A stretch of 64,000 nt of DNA, taken from contig CBDCYN010000023.1 of the NCBI GenBank assembly GCA_965224205.1, forward strand, positions 310,001 to 374,000, given 5' to 3'. Shown piece by piece: positions 37,520 through 46,745 of the stretch. This DNA comes from CBDCYN01 sp965224205. GTDB lineage: Bacteria; Planctomycetota; Phycisphaerae; Phycisphaerales; Phycisphaeraceae. Made by a program: the position numbers and the translations under genes. The notes under the pieces were generated by a model, which saw nothing but the letters and a program-made list of their open reading frames with translations, searched no databases and was not told the origin of the DNA. The number at the start of each line of letters is the position of its first letter. The first letter of the stretch is position 1.

Positions 37520-38986
37520 TCAGCGCACCGACCACGAACGCACCTCACCCGCCATCACCGGGACCACATCGCTGACGTCGACCGTGAATCGGTACACCCG
37601 CCTCGCCTGCTCGAGCACCTTCGCCGGGTTGAAGAACGTGGCCACCACGTCCCAACACTCCGAGCCCGGCCGGCAGATTGCGCTGGGCTCAACCTCGATC
37701 GTGTCCAGCTGCATCTGCTGCTTCACGGCTTCGAGGCACACCCCCGCGGCTTGAAACGCGTTAGCCGCCGCGTAGTTCAGCGCCCGGTCTTGGGGACGGA
37801 CCCCGAGGTTCCTTAACGCGAAGTACACCCGTTCGAGGAAACTGGCGACCGCCTCTGGGGCGTGGTCGGCGATCGGCGCGCCTTTCCCAGCCCTGGCCCC
37901 AACCCGCCGCTTCGCCGCGCCCGTACCCCTGGCCCCGCCCCCATCGGCCCCGCAGGCCGCCTCGATCAGCGCCGCGGTCGACCAGCTGTACATCCCCCGC
38001 AACTCCGGGCGGATCACCGGCACCATCTGGCCCGACAGCAATTGAGCCTGACCCACGATCCACCCCGGCACCGACACCCTTTCGACCCCTTCGGTGATCT
38101 GTTCCCGCAGGAACTGCTGGAGCCGCGCATACACGTGAGCCGCGAACGGCCCGGCGCCACGGATCACATAGATCGGCGTCGCATCGAGGTGCAGCGTCCA
38201 CAGGATCGACGCTGCGTCCCACGGGTTGTTTTGTAAATAAGCCAACAGCTTCGCCGGGTCGCCCCCCGACGGCTCGGCCATGTGCTGAAGGATCGAATCG
38301 CGGCGGGCCTGAGTGCCGAAATCAAACCCCAGCTGACCCAACGCGAACACCAGCTGCGGCGCCGACGCCCCGCCCTTGCAACCACACCCGCATGACGATG
38401 CTCCCACCGCCCTCTCACTAGCTGCGACCACCGCTTCCACACGCTCGAAGGACGGTTCGCGATAGGCAGGCGGATCAGACGGGCCCGGCGGGTCGATCAC
38501 CCCGGTCGCAGCTGCGAGCGTTGGGTCATTGCCTTGGACTTGACCAGTGTCGGGCATGGTGAGGTCTCCTTGGGTTGACGATAAGATTTTCTGTACAGCC
38601 CCTTGAACATTGAGTCGCCCCGCAAGAAGACGGCAGCCATCTGCTAACGGATCCAGGGACGGATCCTCTCTCATGTCGGCTCCGGAACCGATGGCACTGT
38701 CTAAGATGGCGGAACGGATTTGGTCAGCATCGGGTTGGCCTCCGTGGGCGAGCTGAAGGCTCATTATAAGTCCTGCGACCCCAGACACAATCGCGGTCGC
38801 AAAGCTCGTGCCGGTGCGCGCCACCGTCCCGCCGCCGGCCTCGGCGGCGACGACATCCTCACCCGGCGCCAGCACACCTTGGCTGCGGTAGACGTCGCCC
38901 CAGTTACTAAATCCCAGTGGTGTCCCGTCGCGGTCCATCGCCCCCGCGTCCAGACCCGCAACGCCAAAGCCCATCGCTCCCATCAC
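37520..38986 (-). CDS. PatA/PatG-type protease, N-terminally truncated
   Basis: A 488-residue protein similar to cyanobactin-maturation proteases. It begins inside the subtilisin (S8) domain: LGFSNWG, VLAPGEDV and the catalytic serine motif GTSFATAIVSG (S61) are present, but the catalytic Asp and His regions upstream are absent. After the protease remnant comes a linker with a Cys cluster CGCGCKGG (C199, C201, C203), then the PatA/PatG C-terminal domain (FALGQLGFDFGTQARRDS, NPWDAASILWTL, ATPIYVI, RGMYSWS). The DNA upstream up to 39232 has no frame that supplies the missing half. It is either a decayed gene or a reduced protein. No precursor peptide or cyclase was seen nearby. Confidence 0.75.
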   Translation of the reverse strand: MMGAMGFGVAGLDAGAMDRDGTPLGFSNWGDVYRSQGVLAPGEDVVAAEAGGGTVARTGTSFATAIVSGVAGLIMSLQLAHGGQPDADQIRSAILDSAIGSGADMREDPSLDPLADGCRLLAGRLNVQGAVQKILSSTQGDLTMPDTGQVQGNDPTLAAATGVIDPPGPSDPPAYREPSFERVEAVVAASERAVGASSCGCGCKGGASAPQLVFALGQLGFDFGTQARRDSILQHMAEPSGGDPAKLLAYLQNNPWDAASILWTLHLDATPIYVIRGAGPFAAHVYARLQQFLREQITEGVERVSVPGWIVGQAQLLSGQMVPVIRPELRGMYSWSTAALIEAACGADGGGARGTGAAKRRVGARAGKGAPIADHAPEAVASFLERVYFALRNLGVRPQDRALNYAAANAFQAAGVCLEAVKQQMQLDTIEVEPSAICRPGSECWDVVATFFNPAKVLEQARRVYRFTVDVSDVVPVMAGEVRSWSVR

Positions 38987-39232
38987 CGCCGCCGCATCCG
39001 CCTGCTACACCACCTGGGCATCGCCCTCAAATCCTGCCGATGCTGCATCCCCCTCAATCAATAACGTGGTCGTACTAGAAGACTCAGTCGGAGTGGCCCG
39101 TGAGGGTGTCGCGCGACCTGCTTACCCGAAGGAGGCTTGCTTGATCGTTCCACTAGTGGCTCGCTCATCCGTGGTAGAGTAAGGCGATGTGTATGCCACT
39201 GGCTGACCAGCAACCAGTGGCGCGCCCGCGGG

Positions 39233-40720
39233 TTAGGTAGCTTGTCGTGGCCTGGCCATCAGGGCGGACCCGCCGACGATCAAGACCATCAGCGACGAGG
39301 GCTCTGGGACCATCTGGAATGCCACCGGTATCGCGCCGGACGCGACCGCAGCGTCGAACGCCGCTTGGACGGCCTGGAAGTCATTCGTGAAGGTCACCTG
39401 GGGGTCGTTGTTGGCGGTCAGATCGAACTGAGGGTTGATGTCCAGGACCCAGTCGAGCTCGAACGGCGGTCTATCTAAAAAGTTTTCGCCGTACGGCACC
39501 AGCTCCCCAGCGGTGATCGACTGGTGGGTGGTCACCGTTCGCCCGGCGTCGGGGAAGATCCCGGCCCCGTAACTAAACCCCATCAGGTCGTCGAGCCCCA
39601 GGGTGGGCCTCAACGCCAGGTCCCCGTCGAAAGTCGAGGACCCAAACAGGCTGTCGTCTTCGTAGATAAACGGGTCAAAGACATAGGTGTTCCGCGAAGC
39701 CGGGTACGTGGCCGTAATGGTGATCCCCACAGGCGTATTAGCGGGCAGCAGGGACGGCTGGGCCGGGATGTTGTGCGTGACCTGGACCGAGATCGGGTTG
39801 GGCATATGGGCCTGGATAAAGTCGATGTTCGACTGCTGGACATACCCGGCCGGGCTGCCCGTGTCGCCGCCGCTATTACGGGCCTGCTGGTCGATCCGGG
39901 TGGCACGTTCAACGTTGCTCGACACAAAAGTTCCTTGATGGGCGCTCTTGACGAAACTAAACCCTAATGCGTTGAGGAATCCAGGGCCGCCCGAGTCACC
40001 CTCTTCGATGCCCGCTTCGAGGAATCCCATGATGTTCCAATCCACGAACTCATTGTCTATCGCGTCTAAGGCCGGAGATGTCACCGGCGCGATGGGCACG
40101 TCGTGCGGTGGGCCGCTCCACCGTTTGGGGGGCGTATGATTATCCCCGTAGCCCACGATGATGTGCTCATCACCCACGCGCGGCCCGCGCAAAAGAAGTG
40201 GCGCGGGGGTGGCGACGGTCGGTGGGACCGGGGTGCTTAGGCGGATCACGGCTAGATCGCTGTGCGTGCCCGACGGCACGGTGCTCGGGGTCGGCGGGCC
40301 ACCGACGGTCCAGCGCGGGTGGAGGGTGACCGAAGCCGAGTTAAACCTGTGGGTGTTGTCGACGCCAAAACCCACGGTCGCCTGAGGGGAGGGGCCTTGA
40401 TCCCAGAAACAATGCGCCGCGGTCACCACAAGGTCCGGGGCGATGAGCGTCCCGGTGCACTCATCGGTACGGGGCGAGACGACCGACCCGCCGTGCCCAT
40501 CGCGATCGATCCACGCCACGGCGGGGTACGGGTCGATCAACCCGGCTCCGTCTTCGCCCGGATCGATCGCCAAGGCTGCCTCAGGCAGTGAGACCGATAG
40601 CGAGGCCAATACTAAGCCTTTGAGAAAACGCCCCCGACCAAAATCGAAATGGCGGGCTCCCCCTCGCTGGGCGCCTCGGACGCGATCCAGTTCCCGGTCG
40701 AATCTTCGATGATGGTTCAT
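39233..40720 (-). CDS. exported trypsin-like serine protease with PEP-CTERM signal
   Basis: A 495-residue protein. A long basic pre-region precedes the signal helix (GLVLASLSVSLPEAALA, about residues 35-51). The trypsin domain has the full triad: H103 in VTAAHC, D155 in SDLAVIRL and S243 in EEGDSGGPG. A second beta-rich domain follows (about 300-465). The end has the exosortase signal VPEPSS, a hydrophobic helix and a basic finish (ARPRQ). The protease is therefore expected to be secreted and anchored or processed at the envelope. It reads towards the truncated PatA/PatG-type protease on the same strand. A minus-strand purine-rich AGGAAGAAGCACGC precedes the ATG. Confidence 0.88.
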   Translation of the reverse strand: MNHHRRFDRELDRVRGAQRGGARHFDFGRGRFLKGLVLASLSVSLPEAALAIDPGEDGAGLIDPYPAVAWIDRDGHGGSVVSPRTDECTGTLIAPDLVVTAAHCFWDQGPSPQATVGFGVDNTHRFNSASVTLHPRWTVGGPPTPSTVPSGTHSDLAVIRLSTPVPPTVATPAPLLLRGPRVGDEHIIVGYGDNHTPPKRWSGPPHDVPIAPVTSPALDAIDNEFVDWNIMGFLEAGIEEGDSGGPGFLNALGFSFVKSAHQGTFVSSNVERATRIDQQARNSGGDTGSPAGYVQQSNIDFIQAHMPNPISVQVTHNIPAQPSLLPANTPVGITITATYPASRNTYVFDPFIYEDDSLFGSSTFDGDLALRPTLGLDDLMGFSYGAGIFPDAGRTVTTHQSITAGELVPYGENFLDRPPFELDWVLDINPQFDLTANNDPQVTFTNDFQAVQAAFDAAVASGAIPVAFQMVPEPSSLMVLIVGGSALMARPRQAT

Positions 40721-41306
40721 GCGTGCTTCTTCCTTTCCGTTAAACCCGTGTCGTGGACAACATTATGAGAAAACCCAACAACCGCAACGGGTCGCCGCAG
40801 CGACCACGGGCGCGCCCCGTATGAATACAACTTTGATCCGGTGACACCCTCCGCCAGCGGCCACAATCGTCGGTGCCGTTGAATCCCGATGATCGAGAGA
40901 TCCTGCGCCGAGGCCAAGCCCGAAAGAACAGCTGCCATCGGTTGCTCTTCACTAAATGGTATAGCTATAGTATCTCTTCCCCATTGAAAATAGACCCGCC
41001 ACCCATGAAACATTCATTGATCCTACCCCTATGGAGCCAATCTCCCCCAAGAGGCAAGATCCTATAATTGTATCTTTTCTTCAGCTACCGGGTATTTCCG
41101 ACACCCTGCCAGGCGATGGTGGTATCGTTTGAATGCCACGAGTGAGTGTGGGGCTGCGGGCTGGTAGCCCGTAGGTAGGGCCCCCTAAGGGGGGTGTTTA
41201 GCGAGGAATCCGTTTGCAGAAATAGGGGGTGTTTGCAGCGGCGGCTAGATCTCACTACGATCCGTACCACTTAGTTAATCATGAACCTTTTTCGGAGCCG
41301 AGAGTT
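40721..41306. other. divergent intergenic region before sat
   Basis: About 590 bases between the trypsin gene (minus) and the sulfate adenylyltransferase gene (plus). Near its right end are two small hairpins (41157-41194). No gene or member of the repeat families was identified; AT-rich patches at about 40955-41080 may hold promoters. Confidence 0.45.
41157..41194 (+). other. two consecutive hairpins in the sat leader
   Basis: CGGGCT/AGCCCG (41157-41171) is followed by a C5/G5 stem around TAA (41181-41193). They could form part of a leader or regulatory structure about 110 bases before the sat start. No known sulfur riboswitch signature was recognised. Confidence 0.35.
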
Positions 41307-42488
41307 ATGCCCGCAAACCATTTGATCCAGCCCCATGGTGGGACGCTGGTCAATCGTATCGTCGATCCCAACCAAGCCGCCCAGTTATCTAAACAAGCAT
41401 CGGATTTACCGGCGATCACGCTAAGCGCCAAGCAGGCTTGTGACCTGGAAATGATTGCTATCGGAGCATTTAGCCCGCTGACCGGGTTCGTCAAGCAAGC
41501 GGACTTCAAGCGGATCTGCACCGAGATGCGTCTCTCCGACGGCACGGTCTGGCCGATCCCGATTACCCTGGCGGTCGACGATGCGACCAAGGATAAGCTC
41601 AAGTCCGGCGGTCAGGCGGCGTTGTACCACGCCGATGGCACACTCATGGCCGTGATGGATATCGAAGAGATCTACCCACACGACAAAAAGCTGGAGATCC
41701 CCAATGTCTTCCGCACCGAAGACGACGCCCACCCCGGGGTCAAAGCGGTGCTCGACGAGGGGGATTGGCTGGTGGGTGGGCCCATCCACGTGATCACGGT
41801 CACCCCTGAAAAGGAGCCGGGCGAGCAGTTTACCGAATACCGCCTACCACCCGCCAAAACGCGGGAGTCCTTCAAAGAACGCGGCTGGCACACCGTCGCT
41901 GCGTTCCAGACGCGCAACCCGATCCACCGCGCCCATGAGTACCTCACCAAATGTGCCCAGGAGATCTGTGACGGTCTGCTGGTCCACCCCCTGGTGGGCG
42001 AGACCAAACCCGGTGATATCCCCGCGGACGTGCGCATGGACTGCTACAAGACGATCATTGAGCACTACTATGTGCCGGACCGGACGATGCTGTCGGTCAT
42101 GCCCGCGGCGATGCGGTACGCCGGCCCACGCGAGGCGGTGCTGCACGCGGTGGTGCGGCAGAACTACGGCATCAGCCACTTTATCGTTGGCCGTGACCAC
42201 GCCGGGGTGGGTGATTATTACGGGACATACGATGCCCAGCAGATCTTCGACGAGTTCGAGCACGACGACCTCCAGATCGAACCCCTAAAGTTTGAACACG
42301 CGGCTTATAGTAAGAAAGCCCAGGGCATGGTCAGCAGCAAGACGTTCCCGAAAATCGAGGGCGACCAGGTCTTCCTCTCGGGCACCAAGGTCCGCGAGAT
42401 GCTCAAGAACGGGCAGCGTCCCCCGGCGGAGTTTTCCCGCCCCGAGGTCGCGGATATCCTGATTAAATGGGCTCAGAGCACAGACTGA
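41307..42488 (+). CDS. sat: sulfate adenylyltransferase (ATP sulfurylase)
   Basis: A 393-residue homomeric ATP sulfurylase that makes adenylyl-sulfate from ATP and sulfate, the first step of sulfate activation. The active-site motifs are visible: QTRNPIHRAHEYL in the middle and GRDHAGVGDYYG later. ATG 41307 is chosen because GGAG lies nine bases upstream and the protein then begins like other family members (LIQPHGGTLVNR); the frame is open from 41229. No APS kinase is fused or adjacent. Together with the serine acetyltransferase at 52452 it suggests sulfate assimilation to cysteine, although the genes are not in one operon. Sat also occurs in dissimilatory pathways, which nothing here suggests. 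Confidence 0.94.
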   Translation: MPANHLIQPHGGTLVNRIVDPNQAAQLSKQASDLPAITLSAKQACDLEMIAIGAFSPLTGFVKQADFKRICTEMRLSDGTVWPIPITLAVDDATKDKLKSGGQAALYHADGTLMAVMDIEEIYPHDKKLEIPNVFRTEDDAHPGVKAVLDEGDWLVGGPIHVITVTPEKEPGEQFTEYRLPPAKTRESFKERGWHTVAAFQTRNPIHRAHEYLTKCAQEICDGLLVHPLVGETKPGDIPADVRMDCYKTIIEHYYVPDRTMLSVMPAAMRYAGPREAVLHAVVRQNYGISHFIVGRDHAGVGDYYGTYDAQQIFDEFEHDDLQIEPLKFEHAAYSKKAQGMVSSKTFPKIEGDQVFLSGTKVREMLKNGQRPPAEFSRPEVADILIKWAQSTD

Positions 42489-42586
42489 CTCAATGGGTCG
42501 GCCGGTACGATAGACACGGGTTACAAGTCTATCAGAGATGAACCATGGCCGTTTAGAGAAGGAAGAGAATATGGGAGCCAGATTAA

Positions 42587-42967
42587 ATGTCCTCACCCGA
42601 CGATCGCAGGTACCGTGAAACACACGAGTGGCATAAGCTTGAGGATGGGGTTGTGACGGTCGGGATTAGCCGGTTTGCGGTCGACGAGTTGACCGATATT
42701 ACCTACGTTGAAATCACCAAGACTGCTGGGGACGTCCAAGACGGCGACGTTTTTGGTGAAATCGAGTCTGTCAAAACGACCAGCGATTTGTATGTCGGTG
42801 TAGATGGCGAAGTTATCGCGATCAACCAGGAAGTGATCGACAACCCCGCGCTGATCAACCAAGATCCCTACAACCAGGGTTGGCTGATCAAGATCAAAAC
42901 CAGTGATCCCCAACAGATCGATAACCTGATGAGTGCTTCAGAGTATGATGAGAAATATCCCGCTTAA
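42587..42967 (+). CDS. gcvH: glycine cleavage system H protein
   Basis: A 126-residue lipoyl carrier that shuttles the aminomethyl intermediate between the P, T and L proteins of glycine cleavage. The lipoylated lysine is K63 in EIESVKTTSDLY. The preceding VGISRFAVDELTDITYVE and the ending MSASEYDEKY match the family. GGGAG nine bases before the ATG supports the start. gcvT and gcvP are not in the window. A palindromic element follows 50 bases after the stop. Confidence 0.95.
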   Translation: MSSPDDRRYRETHEWHKLEDGVVTVGISRFAVDELTDITYVEITKTAGDVQDGDVFGEIESVKTTSDLYVGVDGEVIAINQEVIDNPALINQDPYNQGWLIKIKTSDPQQIDNLMSASEYDEKYPA

Positions 42968-43017
42968 TCGCACTCGTCCCGATCAGGTCAAAACAGGCAC
43001 ATTATTCTGGCTTAATT

Positions 43018-43114
43018 CTAACAAGCTGTTTCAAAAACCATAGATGGGTGCCCCTGGCTACTTGTCAGCCAGTGCGGAAACCAACGGGGTACAGATTTTG
43101 AAACAGCTTGTTAG
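43018..43114. repeat. palindromic element A, copy 1
   Basis: A 97-bp element with perfect 19-bp terminal inverted repeats (CTAACAAGCTGTTTCAAAA). The centre holds a second small hairpin (CTGGCTACTTGTCAGCCAG). It lies between the convergent gcvH and membrane-protein genes. A second copy is at 45727. Confidence 0.85.
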
Positions 43115-43141
43115 ATCACCATCACGGATGGCCCCGCCCCA

Positions 43142-44032
43142 TCAGTAATACGAAGGCTGGGACATCGCCTTTTGGAACCGGATCGCCGCCAACGCTAGCG
43201 CGACCCCAACGGGGATCCCAATCGCGACGACCCTCAACACCCCCACCCGCCAGTCGGGCGACTTCCGCAGCGGCAGCAGCTCCACCAACCACGCCGCCAA
43301 AGGGGATACCGCTAACAGCACCGCGTTCGTCGCCGTCACTGACGCGTAGTAGTACCCGTTCAGCCATAACCCCACGAGCAGCGTCAATGCCACCCCCACC
43401 GTAGCCGGGGTCACCGCCCCGTTAGGCAGCACCCAAGATACCGCCCACCCCGCCGCCAACACCCCAGCCAGGGACAACCCCATCTGACCCAGGGATTGAG
43501 ACCCCGACATCAGGATCACCACCCCCGTGCCGCCCGCGACCAGCGACAACGCCGCCACCACCCACCGACCGGGCCGCCATTCCTTAAGAAGATCGGTCAT
43601 CAGCCACAACACGATCGCGCTTGTGCCCAGATTAGTGATCCACATCGTCGCCTGCCCCCCAGACCAGTCGTACTTTAGATACGACTGAAGCAGTAGCGGG
43701 GCCAGAGCCGCCGCTAATAGAAACTGAAACAAACGGATTGAGACGCGCGCAAAAAGCGGCGTGTGAGGGTACGGCCCCAAACAACTAACCAGAACCATAG
43801 CAGGCAACGCCACGAGCACCAGCCAGTGCTGCGACTCGGTCGGCGGCAGGGGCGGCCAACCATCGACCGCGTGGTACCCCGCCACGAACCCCGCGCCAAC
43901 GCCCAGCGCCCAGCCCGGACCAGCGGCGACCCACGGGTGGGACCGGAACAACCAGCCGGTCAAAAACACCACTGCGGCGCAGATCGAAGCCGGCAACACC
44001 AGGCCATAAAAAACCCACAAAGGCTCAATCAT
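43142..44032 (-). CDS. integral membrane protein, unknown function
   Basis: A 296-residue protein with about eight to nine hydrophobic helices spread over its whole length (for example LPASICAAVVFLTGWLF at the start and RVVAIGIPVGVALALAAI at the end). Loops are short and contain few charges. No transporter or enzyme motif is visible. The ATG at 44032 starts directly with IEPLWVFYGLVLP, which is already membrane-like. The gene is flanked by the palindromic element A downstream and the YceI-type gene upstream on the same strand, with only 110 bases between, so the two may be co-transcribed. Confidence 0.7.
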   Translation of the reverse strand: MIEPLWVFYGLVLPASICAAVVFLTGWLFRSHPWVAAGPGWALGVGAGFVAGYHAVDGWPPLPPTESQHWLVLVALPAMVLVSCLGPYPHTPLFARVSIRLFQFLLAAALAPLLLQSYLKYDWSGGQATMWITNLGTSAIVLWLMTDLLKEWRPGRWVVAALSLVAGGTGVVILMSGSQSLGQMGLSLAGVLAAGWAVSWVLPNGAVTPATVGVALTLLVGLWLNGYYYASVTATNAVLLAVSPLAAWLVELLPLRKSPDWRVGVLRVVAIGIPVGVALALAAIRFQKAMSQPSYY

Positions 44033-44143
44033 CCATCGCCCCGATCATCACAGTATAAACCGAGATCTTATCGTTGCGCACAGCTTATCCCTGGGGCAAT
44101 GTCCCGCGGGGATTATGAAAGCCCTGTTGGTGATGTCAGAACC

Positions 44144-44716
44144 CTACTGACGGATCCCCTCGAAGCTGACCATCAGAGTCACCTCGTCGCCGACCAACTC
44201 CAGCATCTTGTCCATCCCGTAGTCGCTGCGCTTGATCGTAAACTTCGTGGCGTACCCCGCTCGGTGGTTGCCCCACGGGTCGTCAGCCTCGCCCATTTTC
44301 TTGAGGTTTACTGTGATCGACCGGGTGACCCCGTGGAGCGTCATATCACCGGTGACGTGCAAAATATCGCCGTCTTTCTTGACGCCGGTGCTCTTGAACG
44401 TGATCACCGGGAACTGCTTGGCATTGAAGAAGTCAGGATTGCGTAGGTGCTCGTCCCGCTTGGGGAAATTTGTATTGACACTAGCGGTTTTGACCGTGAA
44501 CTCGAAGGCGGGATCGTCGCCGGTGGTGAAGCTACCGCTGACCTCGTTGAACCAACCGAACGTGTAGCTCAACCCCAGGTGCGTGATCTTGAACACCACC
44601 GCGGCGTGGGAGGGGTCGAGTTTGTAGGCGTCACCGCGTGCCTGGCTGGCAGCCAAGACAAGCACGGCGGACGCAATCATCGGCAACCATCGGTGACGGA
44701 TCGTTCGGTTGAGCAT
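44144..44716 (-). CDS. YceI-family periplasmic protein
   Basis: A 190-residue exported protein with a signal peptide (hydrophobic MIASAVLVLAAS, cleavage near ARGDA). The mature part is the YceI lipocalin-like barrel: YKLDPSHAAVVFKITHLG at the start, RDEHLRNPDFF, FPVITFKST, and VTGDMTLHGVTRSI. YceI proteins bind isoprenoid-type lipids or quinones in the periplasm and are often stress- or base-induced; the ligand here is unknown. AGGAGA precedes the ATG. Length is standard. Confidence 0.92.
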   Translation of the reverse strand: MLNRTIRHRWLPMIASAVLVLAASQARGDAYKLDPSHAAVVFKITHLGLSYTFGWFNEVSGSFTTGDDPAFEFTVKTASVNTNFPKRDEHLRNPDFFNAKQFPVITFKSTGVKKDGDILHVTGDMTLHGVTRSITVNLKKMGEADDPWGNHRAGYATKFTIKRSDYGMDKMLELVGDEVTLMVSFEGIRQ

Positions 44717-45012
44717 GGATCTCTCCTTAGGTGGGTTAGTCGATTCATCTAGCGGATCAAATTACTCTACTGCCAGGTGACCTATCTTGCCAGACGTATT
44801 CCCGAGTCTTTTCGTGTGGGTGTAGCCCAAGATTAGGGCAATCCTATGGTCTGCGAGCTAAGATCGCCCGCAATCGATGCCACCATACAGGGTCCCAGAC
44901 AGGTTCTGCCCCAATCTTGAACTACATCCTTTCGTGTCCCGATTGCCTCAATTTTTGATTGAGCGTATATCGCCTCCACCTGACAGACTTTGCTGGCTAC
45001 GAATGATGCCGC

Positions 45013-45351
45013 CTATTTGGCCTTCAACCCCATGTAAGTGAGAACCAAGTCCGTCTCACCGGGGTTGGCGACCTCGTGCTCTTCACCAGGTTCGACCACC
45101 ACGCACATACCTGTGGCCAACCGGTGCGGCTGACCGTTAATGGTGATCTGACCCCGCCCCGACTCAACAAAGAATATTTCATACATATCATGATGGGTGT
45201 GAGCCGCCGCGACCTGGCCTGGCCGGAACCGCGCCTGAGCAAATTGCGTCAGGTGCGGCAGCTGCCCGTTGCGGATCATCACCCGCTTGAGGATACGCGG
45301 GTTGTGAGACACCGGTTCGTCGGGTAAAGCGTCAATCGATAAGATCTTCAT
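45013..45351 (-). CDS. small cupin-domain protein
   Basis: A 112-residue single-domain cupin. The first cupin motif is HTHHDMYEIFFVESG (metal-binding His, His and Glu), and the second is VVEPGEEHEVANPG. These residues bind a metal in a beta-barrel. Such small cupins act as sugar isomerases, dioxygenases or binding proteins, and the specific function cannot be told. It is a lone gene on the minus strand, divergent from the DUF2905 gene. Confidence 0.85.
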   Translation of the reverse strand: MKILSIDALPDEPVSHNPRILKRVMIRNGQLPHLTQFAQARFRPGQVAAAHTHHDMYEIFFVESGRGQITINGQPHRLATGMCVVVEPGEEHEVANPGETDLVLTYMGLKAK

Positions 45352-45482
45352 GGGTCTTCCGGTCGTACAAGAAGCAGCCGGGCCCGACGGGCGTGCCTCC
45401 GTGGACGGCCTTGGCTACGATGAAAACAGGCTAAACGATCGGCGATCGGTCGTCACCTTCATGCCCCACGGACGATTGGACG

Positions 45483-45704
45483 ATGGTACATACCGGCCGG
45501 TACATCATGATCCTGGGAGCGGGCCTGGTCGTTTTCGGTGTAGGGTTATGGGCGTTGGGCAAGGCGGGTTTTCGAGGGCTGCCCGGTGACCTGTGGTACC
45601 AGTTGGATCGGGTCACGATCATTGTCCCGATGGCGACGTGCGTGGTGCTTTCGGTGCTCTTGACGACAATGTATTGGCTTTGGGATTGGATGCATCGAGG
45701 CTAA
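45483..45704 (+). CDS. DUF2905 family small membrane protein
   Basis: A 73-residue protein with two membrane helices: IMILGAGLVVFGVGLWALG and VPMATCVVLSVLLTTMYWLW, separated by the conserved loop GLPGDLWYQ. This arrangement, with the LPGD motif, is characteristic of DUF2905. The function is not established. A start at ATG 45507 (MILGAG) is also possible and would match the shortest family members. Palindromic element A copy 2 follows 22 bases after the stop. Confidence 0.85.
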   Translation: MVHTGRYIMILGAGLVVFGVGLWALGKAGFRGLPGDLWYQLDRVTIIVPMATCVVLSVLLTTMYWLWDWMHRG

Positions 45705-45726
45705 CCACCCTAGAGTTAACCCTTAG

Positions 45727-45814
45727 AAGCTGTTTCAAAAACCATGGACGGGTGCCACTGGCTGCTTGTCAGCCAGTGCGGAAACCAACGGGATACAGAT
45801 TTTGAAACAGCTTG
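45727..45814. repeat. palindromic element A, copy 2
   Basis: An 88-bp copy of the element at 43018, near-identical inside (AAACCAACGG, CTTGTCAGCCAGTGCGG). The ends AAGCTGTTTCAAAA and TTTTGAAACAGCTT are perfect inverted repeats. It lies just before the metallophosphoesterase start and supplies an accidental open frame in front of it. Confidence 0.85.
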
Positions 45815-45836
45815 TTACTTCGAATTAGATCATCCT

Positions 45837-46745
45837 ATGCGGATCGCGTTACTAGGGGACATCCACCACTACCGCCTGTTCGTGCCCCCGTGGCGGCTAA
45901 TGAACAAGCGGCTGCTGGGCCAAACCAACCTATGGGTCAACCGCAGGCGGCGGTTCAACCGCACGTTGCTGATCGTCGCCCTCAAGCGGATCGCCTCGAT
46001 CCAACCCGACCTGCTGCTATTAAGTGGCGACCTAACCACCACCTCGCTCGAAGCCGAGTTCGCAGACATCGCCGCGTTGCTCGAACCGCTCGCTACCCAG
46101 ATCCCCACCGTCGCGGTGCCCGGGAATCACGACCGGTACACCTTCGGCTCAGCCCGCGCCCGTCGGATGGAGCAGCTTCTACCCACAATCGTCCCCCAAG
46201 AGTTTCCGCACTTCCGCCCGTTGACCGATCGGTGGCACCTGCTGGCTCTCGATGGAGCCAAACCCAACGTCGTTTCGGCCCGCGGCCGCCTCGGCCAAGA
46301 GCAGCTTCGTCGCTGCCGCCAGTACACCGCCGACCTCACCGACCGCGACGGCCTGGTGGTGTTATGTCACTACCCGATCAAGTCCCCCCCCTCCGCTTTG
46401 CCGATTACCTGGGACCACAAGCTTGCCGATTCACGCCGCCTGCGCCGCCTACTCACACGCTGCCCGGCCCGGCTGCTGTACCTCCATGGCCACATCCACA
46501 AACCCTGGTGCTGGCAACCCAAGCGAAGCAAACAGGCCCACTTTACTTACCTCAACGCCGGCGCCCCGTGCATGGTCAGCACCAAGCACCCCTTGGGCCA
46601 AGGATTCTGGCAGATCGACCTGCCACGCGACCCGTCGGGCCATATCCGCGCGATCCACCACGTCCCCGTACCGACCAACGGTCGGTCGAGGCAAATCCAC
46701 CTGCCCACGCAAGACAGCCTCTGGCACGAAAAGACCGTGATGTAG
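45837..46745 (+). CDS. metallophosphoesterase
   Basis: A 302-residue calcineurin-like phosphoesterase with a dinuclear metal site. Motifs in order: GDIHHYR (D8, H10), LLLSGDLTTTS, the GNHD box (PGNHDRYT), CHYPIK and the last metal ligands HGHIHKP. It hydrolyses a phosphomonoester or diester; relatives act on UDP-diacylglucosamine, nucleotides or lipids. The internal ATG at 45837 is used: the open frame before it derives from the palindromic element and is not conserved. Many cationic residues (R/K) near the N-terminus suggest a nucleic-acid or membrane surface, which is inference. Confidence 0.85.
   Translation: MRIALLGDIHHYRLFVPPWRLMNKRLLGQTNLWVNRRRRFNRTLLIVALKRIASIQPDLLLLSGDLTTTSLEAEFADIAALLEPLATQIPTVAVPGNHDRYTFGSARARRMEQLLPTIVPQEFPHFRPLTDRWHLLALDGAKPNVVSARGRLGQEQLRRCRQYTADLTDRDGLVVLCHYPIKSPPSALPITWDHKLADSRRLRRLLTRCPARLLYLHGHIHKPWCWQPKRSKQAHFTYLNAGAPCMVSTKHPLGQGFWQIDLPRDPSGHIRAIHHVPVPTNGRSRQIHLPTQDSLWHEKTVM

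Noticed and set aside
38987..39232. Missing N-terminal half of the PatA/PatG-type protease in another frame
   Set aside because: All three minus-strand frames were read; none contains the Asp or His motifs of a subtilisin domain, and the space is too short.
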